A stretch of 64,000 nt of DNA from Roseibium porphyridii (lineage in GTDB: Bacteria; Pseudomonadota; Alphaproteobacteria; Rhizobiales; Stappiaceae). Each line of letters begins with the position of its first letter. The first letter of the stretch is position 1. A program made the translations under genes and the position numbers. Of this stretch, positions 1-9,713 are shown piece after piece. Where the stretch lies: contig NZ_CP120863.1 of assembly GCF_026191725.2 (NCBI RefSeq), forward strand, positions 5,312,001 to 5,376,000, written 5' to 3'. The notes beneath the pieces are model-generated. The model searched no databases, was not told where the DNA came from, and saw only the letters and a list, made by a program, of their open reading frames with translations.

Positions 1-265
1 CAAATTCTCTGGCACTTGCCATCGCGGACCAGCGGTCGATGCCACCTGTTTCAAAGGCGCGCCAGATTCCGTATGGCGGTATCTGGAAATCAGGGTAGAT
101 TTCTTTGGTCGTTTCAAGAACCAGGCCGAGTGCATCGTCAAGCTTTGTCAGATCCAGGCCAACATGGTTCAGTTTACCCGCGATCCCCATGTCCAGAAAC
201 GCGTGAGCCCTGCGGCGCACTTCCTGTGGCTGGAAAAGGATCGGAGCGGAAAATTCGGCACTCAT
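1..265 (-). CDS. DUF1688 (URC4/Urg3-type) protein, N-terminal part
   Basis: The minus strand is open from ATG at 265 to the left edge, so only the first 88 residues are present and the stop is outside the window. The reading MSAEFSAPILFQPQEVRRRA, then a segment with LNHVGLDLTKLDD, ETTKEIYPDF and GGIDRWSAM, matches what I know of the DUF1688 family, whose fungal member URC4/Urg3 takes part in an alternative uracil breakdown pathway. In bacteria this family often sits beside uracil phosphoribosyltransferase and a GTP-cyclohydrolase-II-like protein. It lies 57 bp behind add, same strand, as the last visible gene of the nucleoside operon, which supports a role in dealing with the uracil released by phosphorolysis. 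The exact reaction is not known to me. Family assignment comes from recalled motifs only. Confidence 0.75.
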   Translation of the reverse strand, partial: MSAEFSAPILFQPQEVRRRAHAFLDMGIAGKLNHVGLDLTKLDDALGLVLETTKEIYPDFQIPPYGIWRAFETGGIDRWSAMASAREF

Positions 266-322
266 GAACTTAGACTTACCAATCTAAAGTGAAACCCTCT
301 TGGCACGAAAATCTCTTGTGGT

Positions 323-1327
323 TCATTCAACGGGTCGCTCTCTGGCGCTGTCGAGGCGCACAAGCAACCGATTGCGGGTGGCATCGTCACAGAAGGCTGC
401 ATCAAGAGCTGTGCGCGTTATTTCCATCTGGTCTTCAAAGGTCCAGTCAAAAGTCTCGGAAACCGAGGAATACTCCTTGCCCAGCGTTGTACCGAAGAAC
501 GGAGGATCATCGGAATTCAGAGTTATCTTGACGCCTTCCTTGCGCAAGATGTTTACCGGATGAAAGCGCAGATGCGAATAGACACCAAGTGCGGTATTGG
601 AACCTGGGCAGACTTCCAGGACAACTTCTTCCTCGATCAGACGCTTGACAAGATCCTTGTCCTCAATCGCACGTACCCCATGTCCGAGCCGTTTGACACG
701 CAGGAACTCCAACGCGGCTGTTACGCTCTCAGGTCCCCCAAATTCCCCGGCATGGGCAGTGGTTCCAAGTCCGGCTTCGGCTGCCATTCGAAAAGCCTTG
801 GCAAAATTGGCCGGATGACCTGATCGTTCGTCTCCTGCCAATCCAAAACCTGTCACCAATGGATGCGGGTTGCCGATGACTTCCTTGATGACACGCTCTA
901 CGGAGGACGCCCCGAAATGGCGAACACCAATGGCAATCATGCGCCCCTCAATCGCCGTTTCGTTCTTGGCTCTCTCCATGCCTGTCGCCAGGCCTTCGAT
1001 ATAGGAACGGTAAGAAAGGCCAGCGGCCTGTGCGTGGTCGGGCGAAACGAATATTTCCCCGTAGATCGCGCCTTCTGCAGCCAGCATCCGAAAGTAGGTT
1101 TCGGCAAGCAAAGCATAGTCTGCCGGTGTCTTGAAGACCCCGCTGGAAACGTCATAGGCCCTTAGAAAAGTCGTGAAATCCGACCAGATGTATTTCCCGT
1201 TGCCGTCGATCACCTCGGACACGTCATGTCCGTGCGTTTCGGCAAGACGCTTGACCAGCGACGGCGGCGCAGCTCCCTCGATGTGACAATGCAATTCCGC
1301 CTTCGGCACAAGGCTTGAAACATTCAT
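323..1327 (-). CDS. add: Adenosine deaminase
   Basis: Hydrolyses (deoxy)adenosine to (deoxy)inosine in the cytoplasm, feeding the purine nucleoside phosphorylase of the same operon. The 334-residue product has the usual family length (about 333 in E. coli). Zinc and catalytic motifs are visible: HCHIEG near the N terminus, HAGE in the middle, GHGVRA, and NSDDPPFF near the C terminus. The ATG at 1327 is chosen because it directly precedes LVPKAELHCHIEG and has GAGGA about 10 nt upstream; the frame stays open further upstream only across the deoB end. Some family members act on adenine rather than adenosine; the nucleoside context favours adenosine. It is 56 bp behind deoB. Confidence 0.92.
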   Translation of the reverse strand: MNVSSLVPKAELHCHIEGAAPPSLVKRLAETHGHDVSEVIDGNGKYIWSDFTTFLRAYDVSSGVFKTPADYALLAETYFRMLAAEGAIYGEIFVSPDHAQAAGLSYRSYIEGLATGMERAKNETAIEGRMIAIGVRHFGASSVERVIKEVIGNPHPLVTGFGLAGDERSGHPANFAKAFRMAAEAGLGTTAHAGEFGGPESVTAALEFLRVKRLGHGVRAIEDKDLVKRLIEEEVVLEVCPGSNTALGVYSHLRFHPVNILRKEGVKITLNSDDPPFFGTTLGKEYSSVSETFDWTFEDQMEITRTALDAAFCDDATRNRLLVRLDSARERPVE

Positions 1328-1383
1328 TTCCGGCAGATCCTCAAGTTGGTCAGGGCCTTCCGCGACTGACTTTTGCAAACAGA

Positions 1384-2604
1384 CTACAGAAAACTGGCAC
1401 CGTTTGGACCGGCGGCGACACCCAAATGAACTGCTATGCTTTCGCCAATATCGGCATAAGTCGTGCGCCCGCCAACGCTGCGCCCTGAAATTCCCGGACC
1501 GGTTCCGATAACAGGCACGTTTTCGCGCGTGTGATCGGTACCTTTCCATGTCGGGTCACAGCCATGGTCGGCGGTCAGCAACAGCAGATCGCCTTCGCGC
1601 AAGGCCGCCACCATTTCAGGCAGTCGACGATCGAAATGCTCAAGCGCAGCAGCATAGCCGGGCACATCACGGCGATGACCGTAAAGCGAGTCAAAGTCTA
1701 TGAAGTTTGCAAAAACAAGATCTCCATCCTGTGCCAAATCCATGGCTTCGAGCGTTTTGTCGAAGAGCTGGTCGTTTCCGGCGCCTTTCAAGACTCTGGA
1801 AACGCCCTGATGCGCAAAGATGTCGGATATCTTGCCGATGCCATAAACTGTTCGACCCGCCGAAGTCAGCCGATCCAACAGCGTCGGTTCTGGTGGCAGA
1901 ACCGAGTAGTCGCGCCTGTTTGCAGTGCGCTCGAATGTGTCGGCACTATCACCGACAAATGGCCGAGCGATCACACGACCAATATTATAAGGGTCAGCGA
2001 ATTCTCGCGTGATCTCGCAAAGCTCATAGAGCCTTTCGAGACCGTAGTGGTCTTCATGTGCGGCAATCTGGATTACGGAATCTGCCGAGGTGTAGAAAAT
2101 CGGCTTGCCGGTCCTGACATGCTCTTCACCGAGTTCGGCAATGATGACGGTACCCGACGCATGTTTGTTGCCGAGGATCCCGTTCATACCTGCTTTTTCG
2201 CTGATTTTCTCGATCAGTTCTTGCGGAAAAGTCGGCACCGTTTCAGGAAAATAGCCCCAGTCGAACCGGACCGGAACACCGGCTATTTCCCAATGCCCGG
2301 ATGGTGTGTCCTTGCCGTTTGAAACTTCAGCCGCATAGCCCCAGAGCCCCTCGGGATCTCCTGAAAAACTGAGACCGGGAACGTCCTTGCCGGTCGACAG
2401 CCTTCCCGCGGCGCCCAGACCGAGCCTATCCATATTGGGCACGTTCAAGGGACCGCTGCGAAGACCATCCTTGTCTGCCTTTCCCACCGCACACTGCTCA
2501 GCGATGTGACCCAATGTGTCGGATCCGGCATCGCCGAAAGCTTCGGCGTCCGCTGCGCCGCCAATGCCGAAACTGTCCAATACGCACAGAATTGCACGAG
2601 GCAT
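1384..2604 (-). CDS. deoB: Phosphopentomutase
   Basis: Interconverts (deoxy)ribose 1-phosphate and 5-phosphate, linking the two phosphorylases of this operon to DeoC and the pentose phosphate pathway. The 406-residue protein matches the E. coli length (407). The alkaline-phosphatase-like metal sites are visible as DSFGIGG at residues 10-16 and [17 protein letters not shown] near the C terminus; the catalytic Thr is about residue 100 in [11 protein letters not shown]. The ATG at 2604 is preferred over the ATG two codons earlier because GAGGAG ends right against the earlier one but lies 6 nt from this one. An 84 bp gap with a CCGGT/ACCGG dyad and a CGACTG/CAGTCG dyad separates it from deoA upstream. 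Confidence 0.95.
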   Translation of the reverse strand: MPRAILCVLDSFGIGGAADAEAFGDAGSDTLGHIAEQCAVGKADKDGLRSGPLNVPNMDRLGLGAAGRLSTGKDVPGLSFSGDPEGLWGYAAEVSNGKDTPSGHWEIAGVPVRFDWGYFPETVPTFPQELIEKISEKAGMNGILGNKHASGTVIIAELGEEHVRTGKPIFYTSADSVIQIAAHEDHYGLERLYELCEITREFADPYNIGRVIARPFVGDSADTFERTANRRDYSVLPPEPTLLDRLTSAGRTVYGIGKISDIFAHQGVSRVLKGAGNDQLFDKTLEAMDLAQDGDLVFANFIDFDSLYGHRRDVPGYAAALEHFDRRLPEMVAALREGDLLLLTADHGCDPTWKGTDHTRENVPVIGTGPGISGRSVGGRTTYADIGESIAVHLGVAAGPNGASFL

Positions 2605-2688
2605 GGGCATCTCCTCAGTTGTTGTTGTTGCCGGTTCTTCGATGACCGGTGGGCGACTGGCAACCATTTGCCAACCGTCAGTCGTCTG

Positions 2689-4005
2689 TTAAGGAGCGAT
2701 GCGGTCGACGACACTCTCACGATCGACGACGTCGCCCGCAGATCCAACCGTATAGGCATCGCGCAGGGCAGCAGCCGCCGTTTCCGCGTCCGCTTCCGAC
2801 TTGGCATGCACAATTGCAAGCGGCGCGTCGGCATCGACCGCATTTCCGACACCAGCCAAGCTGGTGAGGCCAACAGAGTGATCGATGACATCCGCGGCAG
2901 CCGTACGGCCACCGCCAAGCGCCACCACGCAGACGCCGACAGCCCGTGCATCCACTTGTGTGACAACCCCGTCATGCTGGGCATAGACCGGGGCGACCAC
3001 TGGCGCTTTCGGCAAATAAAGTTCAGTTTTTTCTAGAAAGTCTGTCGGTCCCCCGAGTGCACTTACCATCTGACCGAACTTCTCTGCTGCGCTGCCGCTT
3101 TCGAAGGCCTGGCGCATCATTCGCGCGCCATCTTCAGCTGAGGCTGCAAGGCGACCGGACGCGAGCAGTTCTCCACCCTGCGCCACCGTGACGTCCCACA
3201 ACCGGTTGTCGACAGCGGTGCCTTTCAGAAAATCGACAGCATTTTGCATCTCCACTGCGTTACCGGCTGCAGATGCCAAGGGCTCGTTCATATCAGTGAG
3301 AAGCGCAGTGGTCTTCAGTCCGGCGCCATTTGCAACAAGAACAAGACTTTCAGCCAACGCACGCGCTTCTTCCAGGCTCGCCATGAAAGCACCGGTGCCC
3401 CATTTGACGTCGAGCACCAGACCTTGCAGACCCGCCGCCAGTTTTTTCGACAAGATGGAGGCTGTGATGAGATCCACGCTCTCCACGGTGCCGGTCACAT
3501 CACGAATGGCATAGAACCGCTTGTCAGCGGGTGCGAGGTTTCCTGTCTGGCCAATGATCGCGCAACCGACTTCCTTCACCACTTTCTTGAAAAGCACATT
3601 GTCCGGTTGGGTCTGATAGCCCGGAATGCTGTCGAACTTGTCGAGCGTGCCACCAGTGTGACCAAGACCGCGGCCTGAAATCATCGGAACAGCCGCACCA
3701 CAGGCTGCGAGCGCCGGTGCAAGCATCAGTGAAACATTGTCACCAACACCGCCTGTTGAGTGTTTGTCGAGAACGGGCGCTTCGACATCCGACCAGTCCA
3801 GGACATCGCCGCTGTCGCGCATCGCGAGGGTCAAAGCCACGCGCTCGTCTACGGTTAGGCCCTTGAAAAAGACCGCCATTGCAAGCGCTGAAACCTGACC
3901 TTCCGTGACCGAGCCGTCAGCAAGCCCCTTGACGAAGAATGCAATCTCCTCCGCGTCGAGCGTTCCCCCGTCGCGCTTTTTCCGGATAATTTCTTGCGGC
4001 AGCAT
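2689..4005 (-). CDS. deoA: Thymidine phosphorylase
   Basis: Phosphorolyses thymidine and deoxyuridine to base and deoxyribose 1-phosphate. The 438-residue product is the normal size for the family (440 in E. coli). Landmarks are KHSTGGVGD (phosphate site), the signature [16 protein letters not shown], and a C-terminal barrel-sandwich region. The start ATG at 4005 follows AAGGAC with suitable spacing. It stands 23 bp after deoC and before deoB, the classic deo gene set although in a different order from E. coli (deoC-A-B-D). It could also accept uridine, since no separate uridine phosphorylase is seen here; that is inference. Confidence 0.95.
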   Translation of the reverse strand: MLPQEIIRKKRDGGTLDAEEIAFFVKGLADGSVTEGQVSALAMAVFFKGLTVDERVALTLAMRDSGDVLDWSDVEAPVLDKHSTGGVGDNVSLMLAPALAACGAAVPMISGRGLGHTGGTLDKFDSIPGYQTQPDNVLFKKVVKEVGCAIIGQTGNLAPADKRFYAIRDVTGTVESVDLITASILSKKLAAGLQGLVLDVKWGTGAFMASLEEARALAESLVLVANGAGLKTTALLTDMNEPLASAAGNAVEMQNAVDFLKGTAVDNRLWDVTVAQGGELLASGRLAASAEDGARMMRQAFESGSAAEKFGQMVSALGGPTDFLEKTELYLPKAPVVAPVYAQHDGVVTQVDARAVGVCVVALGGGRTAAADVIDHSVGLTSLAGVGNAVDADAPLAIVHAKSEADAETAAAALRDAYTVGSAGDVVDRESVVDRIAP

Positions 4006-4028
4006 TTTTTGTCCTTTTTGAAGCCGTC

Positions 4029-4811
4029 CTAGTAGCCGTGATGGGAATGATCTACGATTTCCTGACCTTCGATCGTGGAAATCAGAGAATCCAACAATCC
4101 ACTCGCACCGAAACGGAACGTATGCGCCGAAACCCAGTTATGGCCCATGATCCTGTCCGCGATAGCCAGATACGCAGCCGCGTCTTCAGCCGTCTTGATA
4201 CCGCCAGCAGGCTTGAAGCCGATTACGCGTTCTCCGTCGTCACGACGGGCTTCTTCAATTGCGGTCAACATGATTTCCGCTGCTTCAAGGGTCGCGTTGA
4301 CAGCCACCTTGCCGGTTGAGGTCTTGATGAAATCTGCACCAGCGGCAATGGCCAGGTTTGATGCAGCATGGATCAGCAACGGGTCCTTGATCTCGCCGGT
4401 TTCCAGGATCACCTTCAAGAGCGCTCCATCTGGAACAACCGCCTTGACGCGAATGATCTGTTCTTCCGCAAAGCCTTTCCTGCCAGAGGCAAAGGCCTTG
4501 TAGGGCATGACAAGGTCGATTTCGTCTGCGCCGTCGGCAATCGCCTGTTTGGTTTCCGCAATCACGGCCTCGGTATCTTCACCGCCAGCTGGAAAATTGA
4601 CCACAGTTGCCACTTTGACACCTGTGCCTGTCAGTTCCCGGGCTGCCTGTGCAACAAAGCGCGGCCAGACACAAACGGCTGCGACAGAGCCGTGGTCTGT
4701 GACCGTTCGTGCGCAAAGCTTGGTGATATCGTCAGCCGTGCAATCGTCATTCAGATTGGTGAGATCAACCAATCCGAGAGCACGTGCTGCGATTTCGATC
4801 ATGTCACTCAT
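4029..4811 (-). CDS. deoC: Deoxyribose-phosphate aldolase
   Basis: Cleaves 2-deoxyribose 5-phosphate to glyceraldehyde 3-phosphate and acetaldehyde, the exit of the deoxynucleoside route to central metabolism. The 260-residue class I aldolase carries the Schiff-base lysine at about residue 163 in DFIKTSTGK, the second catalytic lysine at about 200 in GFKPAGG, and the conserved acid in DEIDLVM. Length equals the family norm (259 in E. coli). Its start overlaps the stop of the purine nucleoside phosphorylase gene by 4 bp, so the two are probably translationally coupled. The C terminus ends in a His-rich SHHGY tail. Confidence 0.95.
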   Translation of the reverse strand: MSDMIEIAARALGLVDLTNLNDDCTADDITKLCARTVTDHGSVAAVCVWPRFVAQAARELTGTGVKVATVVNFPAGGEDTEAVIAETKQAIADGADEIDLVMPYKAFASGRKGFAEEQIIRVKAVVPDGALLKVILETGEIKDPLLIHAASNLAIAAGADFIKTSTGKVAVNATLEAAEIMLTAIEEARRDDGERVIGFKPAGGIKTAEDAAAYLAIADRIMGHNWVSAHTFRFGASGLLDSLISTIEGQEIVDHSHHGY

Positions 4812-5617
4812 TCACCGACCTCCTTCACAAATGCCCGCACCAGCTCTTTCATGCGTTCCATGCCCTGAAGGGCAACCGATTTGGTTTCATCGTGCGACAG
4901 CGCATGGGCCTGCAAACCTGCACCGTAATTGGTGATGATCGACATCGCGGCCACTTTCATTCCAAGGAACCTTGCCATGATGACTTCCGGCACTGTGGAC
5001 ATGCCGACCGCATCAGCCCCGAGCATCTTGGCCATGCGAATTTCGGCTGGCGTCTCGAAGGATGGACCGGAGAACCACATATAAACCCCTTCCGCGACCG
5101 GATCGCCGGTTTCAGCAGCTACCTTTTTCATAGCAGCTCGGAGTTCCGGGTCATACGCGGCACTCATGTCAAGAAACCGTTTTTCGTCTTCCTCGCCGAT
5201 CAGCGGGTTCTTGCCTGACCAATTGATGTGGTCGGAAATCAGCATCGGAGACCCCGGTGCAACTTCTTCCCGCAATGAGCCCGCCGCATTGGTCGCAAGC
5301 AGGACCTCGCAGCCGAGTTCCTTCAGCGTTTCAACAGGTGTGCGCATCACCGTCGGATCACCGCTCTCATAGTAGTGCGCGCGCCCTGAAAGAATGACCA
5401 CCGGTACACCTGCAAGCGACCCCGCGACCAGTTCACTGGAATGAGACGTCACAGTGGAGATCGGAAACTCGGTCAGGTGCGAATAGGGAATTCGCACGGC
5501 GTCTTCAATTTCCTCTGCAAGAGCTCCGAGACCGGAGCCAAGGATCATGCCAATTTTATAGGATCCCTCACGGGCAGCGCGGACAATATCCGCACATTCA
5601 CGGCCATAACCACTCAT
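4808..5617 (-). CDS. punA: Purine nucleoside phosphorylase (trimeric PNP family)
   Basis: Phosphorolyses inosine and guanosine (and deoxy forms) to base and (deoxy)ribose 1-phosphate. Motifs of the trimeric PNP/MTAP family are visible over 269 residues: GSGLGAL near residue 28, SGRAHYYE, ATNAAGSL, SGPSFETPAE, MSTVPEV and ITNYGAGL. The Glu in FETPAE and the Asn in ITNYG are the pair that favours 6-oxopurines over adenine, which explains why add is in the same operon. The stop overlaps the deoC start by 4 bp (ATGA), and cdd ends 6 bp upstream. The E. coli deoD product is of the other, hexameric family, so the symbol punA is used. Confidence 0.92.
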   Translation of the reverse strand: MSGYGRECADIVRAAREGSYKIGMILGSGLGALAEEIEDAVRIPYSHLTEFPISTVTSHSSELVAGSLAGVPVVILSGRAHYYESGDPTVMRTPVETLKELGCEVLLATNAAGSLREEVAPGSPMLISDHINWSGKNPLIGEEDEKRFLDMSAAYDPELRAAMKKVAAETGDPVAEGVYMWFSGPSFETPAEIRMAKMLGADAVGMSTVPEVIMARFLGMKVAAMSIITNYGAGLQAHALSHDETKSVALQGMERMKELVRAFVKEVGE

Positions 5618-5623
5618 GGAGGG

Positions 5624-6022
5624 TCAGTCCTTCTTGTCTTCGAGTTCGAATGCAGCCGGCAGCAGCTCATCCATTGAGAAACTGCGTCGAATGCCGTTTA
5701 AGTCGGCGACATGGACAATCAGATCGTCCGTGCCGAATTCCTTCAAGCGCTGGCGGCACATGCCGCAAGGTGTGCATAGAGCCGCATCGCCAATCACGAC
5801 CGCTTCAGCAATCTGGCGATGGCCAGCGGCGATCATAGCACTGACAGCACCACCTTCCGCACAAACGCTCACCGGATAGGACGCGTTTTCAACGTTGCAT
5901 CCGGTGAAAACCTCCCCGTCGGGGGTCCGCAATGCTGCCCCAACCAGAAAATTCGAATATGGCGCATAGGCTTTTTCGCGAACCGCCTTTGCAGCTTCAA
6001 AGAGGGCGTTCAAATCGCTCAT
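5624..6022 (-). CDS. cdd: Cytidine deaminase
   Basis: Zinc enzyme that turns (deoxy)cytidine into (deoxy)uridine. At 132 residues it belongs to the small homotetrameric class (B. subtilis type), with GCNVENASYP, CAEGGA and PCGMCRQ giving the three zinc cysteines and the catalytic Glu. In many relatives the catalytic motif is CAER; here Arg is replaced by Gly, a variation that should tune the zinc-thiolate charge but leaves the catalytic Glu intact. Its start overlaps the stop of the upstream permease gene by 4 bp. Placement between transporter and phosphorylases suggests cytidine is one imported substrate. Confidence 0.93.
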   Translation of the reverse strand: MSDLNALFEAAKAVREKAYAPYSNFLVGAALRTPDGEVFTGCNVENASYPVSVCAEGGAVSAMIAAGHRQIAEAVVIGDAALCTPCGMCRQRLKEFGTDDLIVHVADLNGIRRSFSMDELLPAAFELEDKKD

Positions 6023-6987
6023 GAACGTTCCTTCAGATACGGTATGCCCGCAGCCTTCGGCGGGATCGCCTTGCCGATGAAGCCGGCCAAGAGGATCACT
6101 GTCAGGATGTAAGGCAACGCCTGGAAGAACTGAACGGGAATTTCACCGATACCGGGCAACTCCTGTCCCTGCATGCGGATGGAAACGGCGTCCAGGAAAC
6201 CGAAGAGCAGACAGGCAAACATTGCACTGGCCGGGCGCCACTTGGCAAATATGAGGGCGGCCAGTGCAATAAAGCCCTTGCCCGCAGTCATATTCACACC
6301 AAAACCCGAGCCCTGGGCAATCGACAGATAGGCACCGGCAAATCCGCACAGGATGCCGCAGGCGATAACAGCGCGGTAGCGCAGCCAGGTAACGGAGATG
6401 CCCGCGGTATCCACAGCAGCCGGACTTTCACCAACTGCACGCAGGCGCAGGCCAAAGCGGCTGCGGAACAGCACCCACCAAGTCAGCGGCACAGCAAGAA
6501 ATGCTGCATAGACGAGGATGTTGTGTCCCGAAATCAACTCGCCATAGAGCGGGCCGATAAATGGTACTTCGCGGATCTGTTCGGCAAACGGCCAGACGAT
6601 ATCCCTGAAACGTCCGCCATCTGGCAAGGAGGGTGTCCGGCCTCCCTGCTGGAACCATGTCTGGCCGAGCAGCGCCGTCAGACCAGCCGCCAGGAAATTG
6701 ATGGCAACACCGGAAACGATCTGATTGCCGCGATTGCTTATCGAGGCAAAGCCGTGCAACAGACCAAGTGCGACGGAGACGGCGATGCCCGCCATCAGGC
6801 CAAGCCAGGCGTTTGCCGTGATATAGGCTACGGCACCGGCACCGAACGCGGCTCCCAGCATCTTGCCTTCAAGGCCGATGTCAACGACGCCGGAGCGTTC
6901 GGAATAAAGACCAGCCAGACAGGCCAGAAGCAGCGGAGTTGAGAGACGGACAGTGGAATCAAGCGTCAGGATCAAAACTTCGAACAT
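6019..6987 (-). CDS. Nucleoside ABC transporter permease (second)
   Basis: Inner-membrane permease of the BPD_transp_2 (branched-chain amino acid/sugar type) family, as found in nucleoside importers such as B. subtilis NupP/NupQ and the BmpA-dependent systems. The 322 residues are strongly hydrophobic with about eight to ten predicted helices; a conserved GLEGKMLGAAFGA loop near residue 40 is typical of the shorter of the two permeases. It overlaps cdd by 4 bp and is 2 bp behind the longer permease, so all are one transcription unit. With the ATPase and BMP binding proteins it should import nucleosides; the exact spectrum cannot be read from sequence. Confidence 0.9.
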   Translation of the reverse strand: MFEVLILTLDSTVRLSTPLLLACLAGLYSERSGVVDIGLEGKMLGAAFGAGAVAYITANAWLGLMAGIAVSVALGLLHGFASISNRGNQIVSGVAINFLAAGLTALLGQTWFQQGGRTPSLPDGGRFRDIVWPFAEQIREVPFIGPLYGELISGHNILVYAAFLAVPLTWWVLFRSRFGLRLRAVGESPAAVDTAGISVTWLRYRAVIACGILCGFAGAYLSIAQGSGFGVNMTAGKGFIALAALIFAKWRPASAMFACLLFGFLDAVSIRMQGQELPGIGEIPVQFFQALPYILTVILLAGFIGKAIPPKAAGIPYLKERS

Positions 6988-6989
6988 GT

Positions 6990-8096
6990 CTACGCCTCCT
7001 TCGCCTTGAGCGCCCTAGAGGGCGTAAACAATCGGACAATCGTTGGCCGGAACATGTGTTCCAGCGCACCGGCGAACAGAATAACGAGGCCCTGAATGAC
7101 GATAATCATGTCACGCGTGATGCTTGGCATTTCGAAGGACAATTCCGCGCCACCCTGATAGAGCATCCCGAACAGAACCGACGCGAGAACGATGCCGACC
7201 GGGTGGGCGCGGCCCATAAGCGCAACTGCGATGCCGACAAAGCCATAACCGGTCACGAAGTCGATCAGAAGCCGATGCTGAGATCCCATGATCTCATTGA
7301 TCGCCATCATGCCGGCGAGACCGCCAGAAATCAGCATTGTGACCACAATGGTCTTTACGGGCGAAATGCCTGCATAGACGGCTGCTGTCGCATTGGCACC
7401 AAATGAGCGGATTTCGAACCCGAGCTTGGTACGCCAGATCAGAAGCCAGACAAGGACGCAGGCTCCCAGCGCAACGAAGAGCGACAGATTGACCGGTGCA
7501 TAGCCGAAGCCGAAGGACGGGAAGATGTCATTGAGAAACGGCAAGCGGCCACCTTCCTCGAAAGTGCGGGTTTCCGATTGCATCGACCCCGGTTTCTTCA
7601 AGATATTGTTCAGCAGATAGACCATCAGAGACGATGCAATGAAGTTGAACATGATGGTCGTGATAACAACGTGACTGCCGCGGGTCGCCTGAAGCCAGCC
7701 AGGGATCAATGCCCAGGCAGCGCCCATCAGTGCGGACCCGAGGATCGCGAAGGGCAGTGTCACGTACCAGGGCACATAATGGTCCAGTGCGAGACAGGCA
7801 AAGGCCACGCCGAGACCACCTATATACGCCTGACCTTCGCCTCCGATGTTGAAGAGCCCGGCATGAAAGGCAACGGCAACAGCAAGGCCGGTAAATATGA
7901 AGTTCGTGGCATAAAACAGTGTGAAGCCAATGCCTTCACCATAACCGAGAGACCCCCAAACCAGGATCTTCACGGCCTCCAGGGGGTTTTCACCAATCAG
8001 AACCACAACAAGACCTGAAACCAGAAAGGCAGCGGCCAGGTTCAGGAACGGAATAAGGCCGAAATCGACCCAGCGGGGAAGCTGTCCGGAGTTCAT
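6990..8096 (-). CDS. Nucleoside ABC transporter permease (first)
   Basis: The longer permease (368 residues) of the nucleoside importer, BPD_transp_2 family. It has an N-terminal helix (about residues 13-33), a set of further hydrophobic helices, and the conserved FNIGGEGQAYIGG loop that is characteristic of this subunit in NupP-type systems. Its start overlaps the 3' end of the ATPase gene by 4 bp (ATGA), indicating coupled translation. It pairs with the next permease to make the heterodimeric channel. Confidence 0.9.
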   Translation of the reverse strand: MNSGQLPRWVDFGLIPFLNLAAAFLVSGLVVVLIGENPLEAVKILVWGSLGYGEGIGFTLFYATNFIFTGLAVAVAFHAGLFNIGGEGQAYIGGLGVAFACLALDHYVPWYVTLPFAILGSALMGAAWALIPGWLQATRGSHVVITTIMFNFIASSLMVYLLNNILKKPGSMQSETRTFEEGGRLPFLNDIFPSFGFGYAPVNLSLFVALGACVLVWLLIWRTKLGFEIRSFGANATAAVYAGISPVKTIVVTMLISGGLAGMMAINEIMGSQHRLLIDFVTGYGFVGIAVALMGRAHPVGIVLASVLFGMLYQGGAELSFEMPSITRDMIIVIQGLVILFAGALEHMFRPTIVRLFTPSRALKAKEA

Positions 8097-9646
8097 TGAG
8101 TGCCTCCTGCTGCCGCGGTTTGGTTGTCTTCTACACCGGCCATCAGCAGGCCCAATTCGCCTTCTTCTGCATTGGCACCACGTTCGCCGACAATCTTGCC
8201 GTCAAACATCACAAGAACTCTGTCTGAGAGGGCGCGAATTTCATCCAGCTCAACAGACACCAGGAGCACCCCCTTGCCTGCGTCACGCATTTCCACGAGG
8301 CGGCGATGGATGAACTCGATAGCGCCGATGTCGACGCCGCGTGTCGGTTGCCCGACCAACAGGACTTCAGGGTCACGCTCAATTTCGCGTGCAAGCACGA
8401 TCTTCTGCTGATTTCCGCCGGAAAAATTGGCCGTTTTGAGCATCGGGTTCGGTGGTCGGATATCGTATTTTTCTATTTCAGCGACGGCATTTTTCTTGAT
8501 CGCGGCAAGATCCATCAGGACGCCCTTCGAATAGGCCGGATCCCGGTGATAACCGAGTATGGAGTTTTCATATTCGGAGAAGGAGTTGATCAGTCCCATC
8601 CGGTGTCTGTCTTCAGGGACATGCCCCATGCTTTTGGCCCGCATATCGGCGGCGTCCAGCCTGCTGGTGCCAAGGTCGATCGTTTCGCCGTTTATCTTCA
8701 GCGTACCGCTGGTGGCCTGACGAATGCCGGACAAGGTTTCAAGCAGTTCCGACTGTCCGTTGCCGGACACGCCCGCAATGCCGACGATTTCACCAGCTCG
8801 CACAGTGAAGCTGACATCCTTTACCACCTGCACTCCGCGGCTGTCGGTCACGGTCAGGTTTTCAACCTCCATGACCGGCGCTTCCGGCGTGGCCGGGTCC
8901 TTGTCGACACGCAGAAGGACGCTTCTGCCAACCATCAGTTCGGCCAACTCTTCCATTGAGGTTTTTGCGGTTTCGCGCGTCGCGACCATCTCTCCGCGCC
9001 GCATGACGGACACGGTGTCGGTCACTTTCATGATTTCGCGCAGCTTGTGGGTGATCAGAAGGACCGTTTTGCCTTCGTTCTTCAGAACTTCAAGGATCTT
9101 GAAGAGGTGGTCCGCTTCAGCGGGTGTCAGGACGCCGGTTGGCTCATCCAGGATCAGGACCTCAGCACTGCGGTAGAGCGCCTTCAGAATTTCGACCCTT
9201 TGCTGCAACCCCACTGGAAGGTCCTGGATCAACGCATCCGGATCGACGCGCAGTTCATATTCTTCTTCAAGATGCTTGAGCGTGGTGCGTGCCCGTGACA
9301 GTCCGCCGGCGAGCAAGGCACTGTCTTCTGCCCCCAGGACAACGTTTTCCAGCACTGAGAAATTATCGACCAGCATGAAATGCTGGTGGACCATACCGAT
9401 CCCCATGCCAATGGCAGCCTTGGAATCTGAAATGGTGACTTTTTCACCATTGATGAGAATGTCGCCGTCATCGGCTGAATAGAAGCCATAGAGAATGGAC
9501 ATGAGCGTCGATTTGCCCGCGCCGTTTTCCCCGATGATGCCGTGAATTGAGCCCTTCTTCACAACAAGGTCGATATCCTTGTTGGCGTGGACCGCTCCAA
9601 AGCTCTTGTTGATCTTGCGCAGTTCAATTGCCGGCGTTTCGCTCAT
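8093..9646 (-). CDS. Nucleoside ABC transporter ATP-binding protein
   Basis: Double-domain ATPase of the sugar/nucleoside importer class (about 517 residues). The first domain has Walker A GIIGENGAGKS and Walker B LILDEPTGVLTP but a degenerate signature (LPVGLQQR). The second has an altered Walker A (GVSGNGQSE, no lysine), a good signature FSGGNQQK and Walker B LLVGQPTRGVD with Gln in place of the catalytic Glu, the usual pattern of this family. ATG at 9646 is preferred because GGGGGA lies just upstream; an in-frame ATG at 9667 has no clear ribosome site but would add seven residues. It overlaps the permease by 4 bp. Confidence 0.92.
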   Translation of the reverse strand: MSETPAIELRKINKSFGAVHANKDIDLVVKKGSIHGIIGENGAGKSTLMSILYGFYSADDGDILINGEKVTISDSKAAIGMGIGMVHQHFMLVDNFSVLENVVLGAEDSALLAGGLSRARTTLKHLEEEYELRVDPDALIQDLPVGLQQRVEILKALYRSAEVLILDEPTGVLTPAEADHLFKILEVLKNEGKTVLLITHKLREIMKVTDTVSVMRRGEMVATRETAKTSMEELAELMVGRSVLLRVDKDPATPEAPVMEVENLTVTDSRGVQVVKDVSFTVRAGEIVGIAGVSGNGQSELLETLSGIRQATSGTLKINGETIDLGTSRLDAADMRAKSMGHVPEDRHRMGLINSFSEYENSILGYHRDPAYSKGVLMDLAAIKKNAVAEIEKYDIRPPNPMLKTANFSGGNQQKIVLAREIERDPEVLLVGQPTRGVDIGAIEFIHRRLVEMRDAGKGVLLVSVELDEIRALSDRVLVMFDGKIVGERGANAEEGELGLLMAGVEDNQTAAAGGTQ

Positions 9647-9713
9647 GCCTTCCCCCAGGCCTGACATTTCTTGCTTGTCATTCTTGCCCCCTCACCGCTG
9701 ACGGGCCTTTCGC

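Noticed and set aside
1325..1549. N-terminal extension of adenosine deaminase
   Set aside because: Frame is open but lies inside deoB, lacks a start signal, and family homology begins at the chosen ATG.
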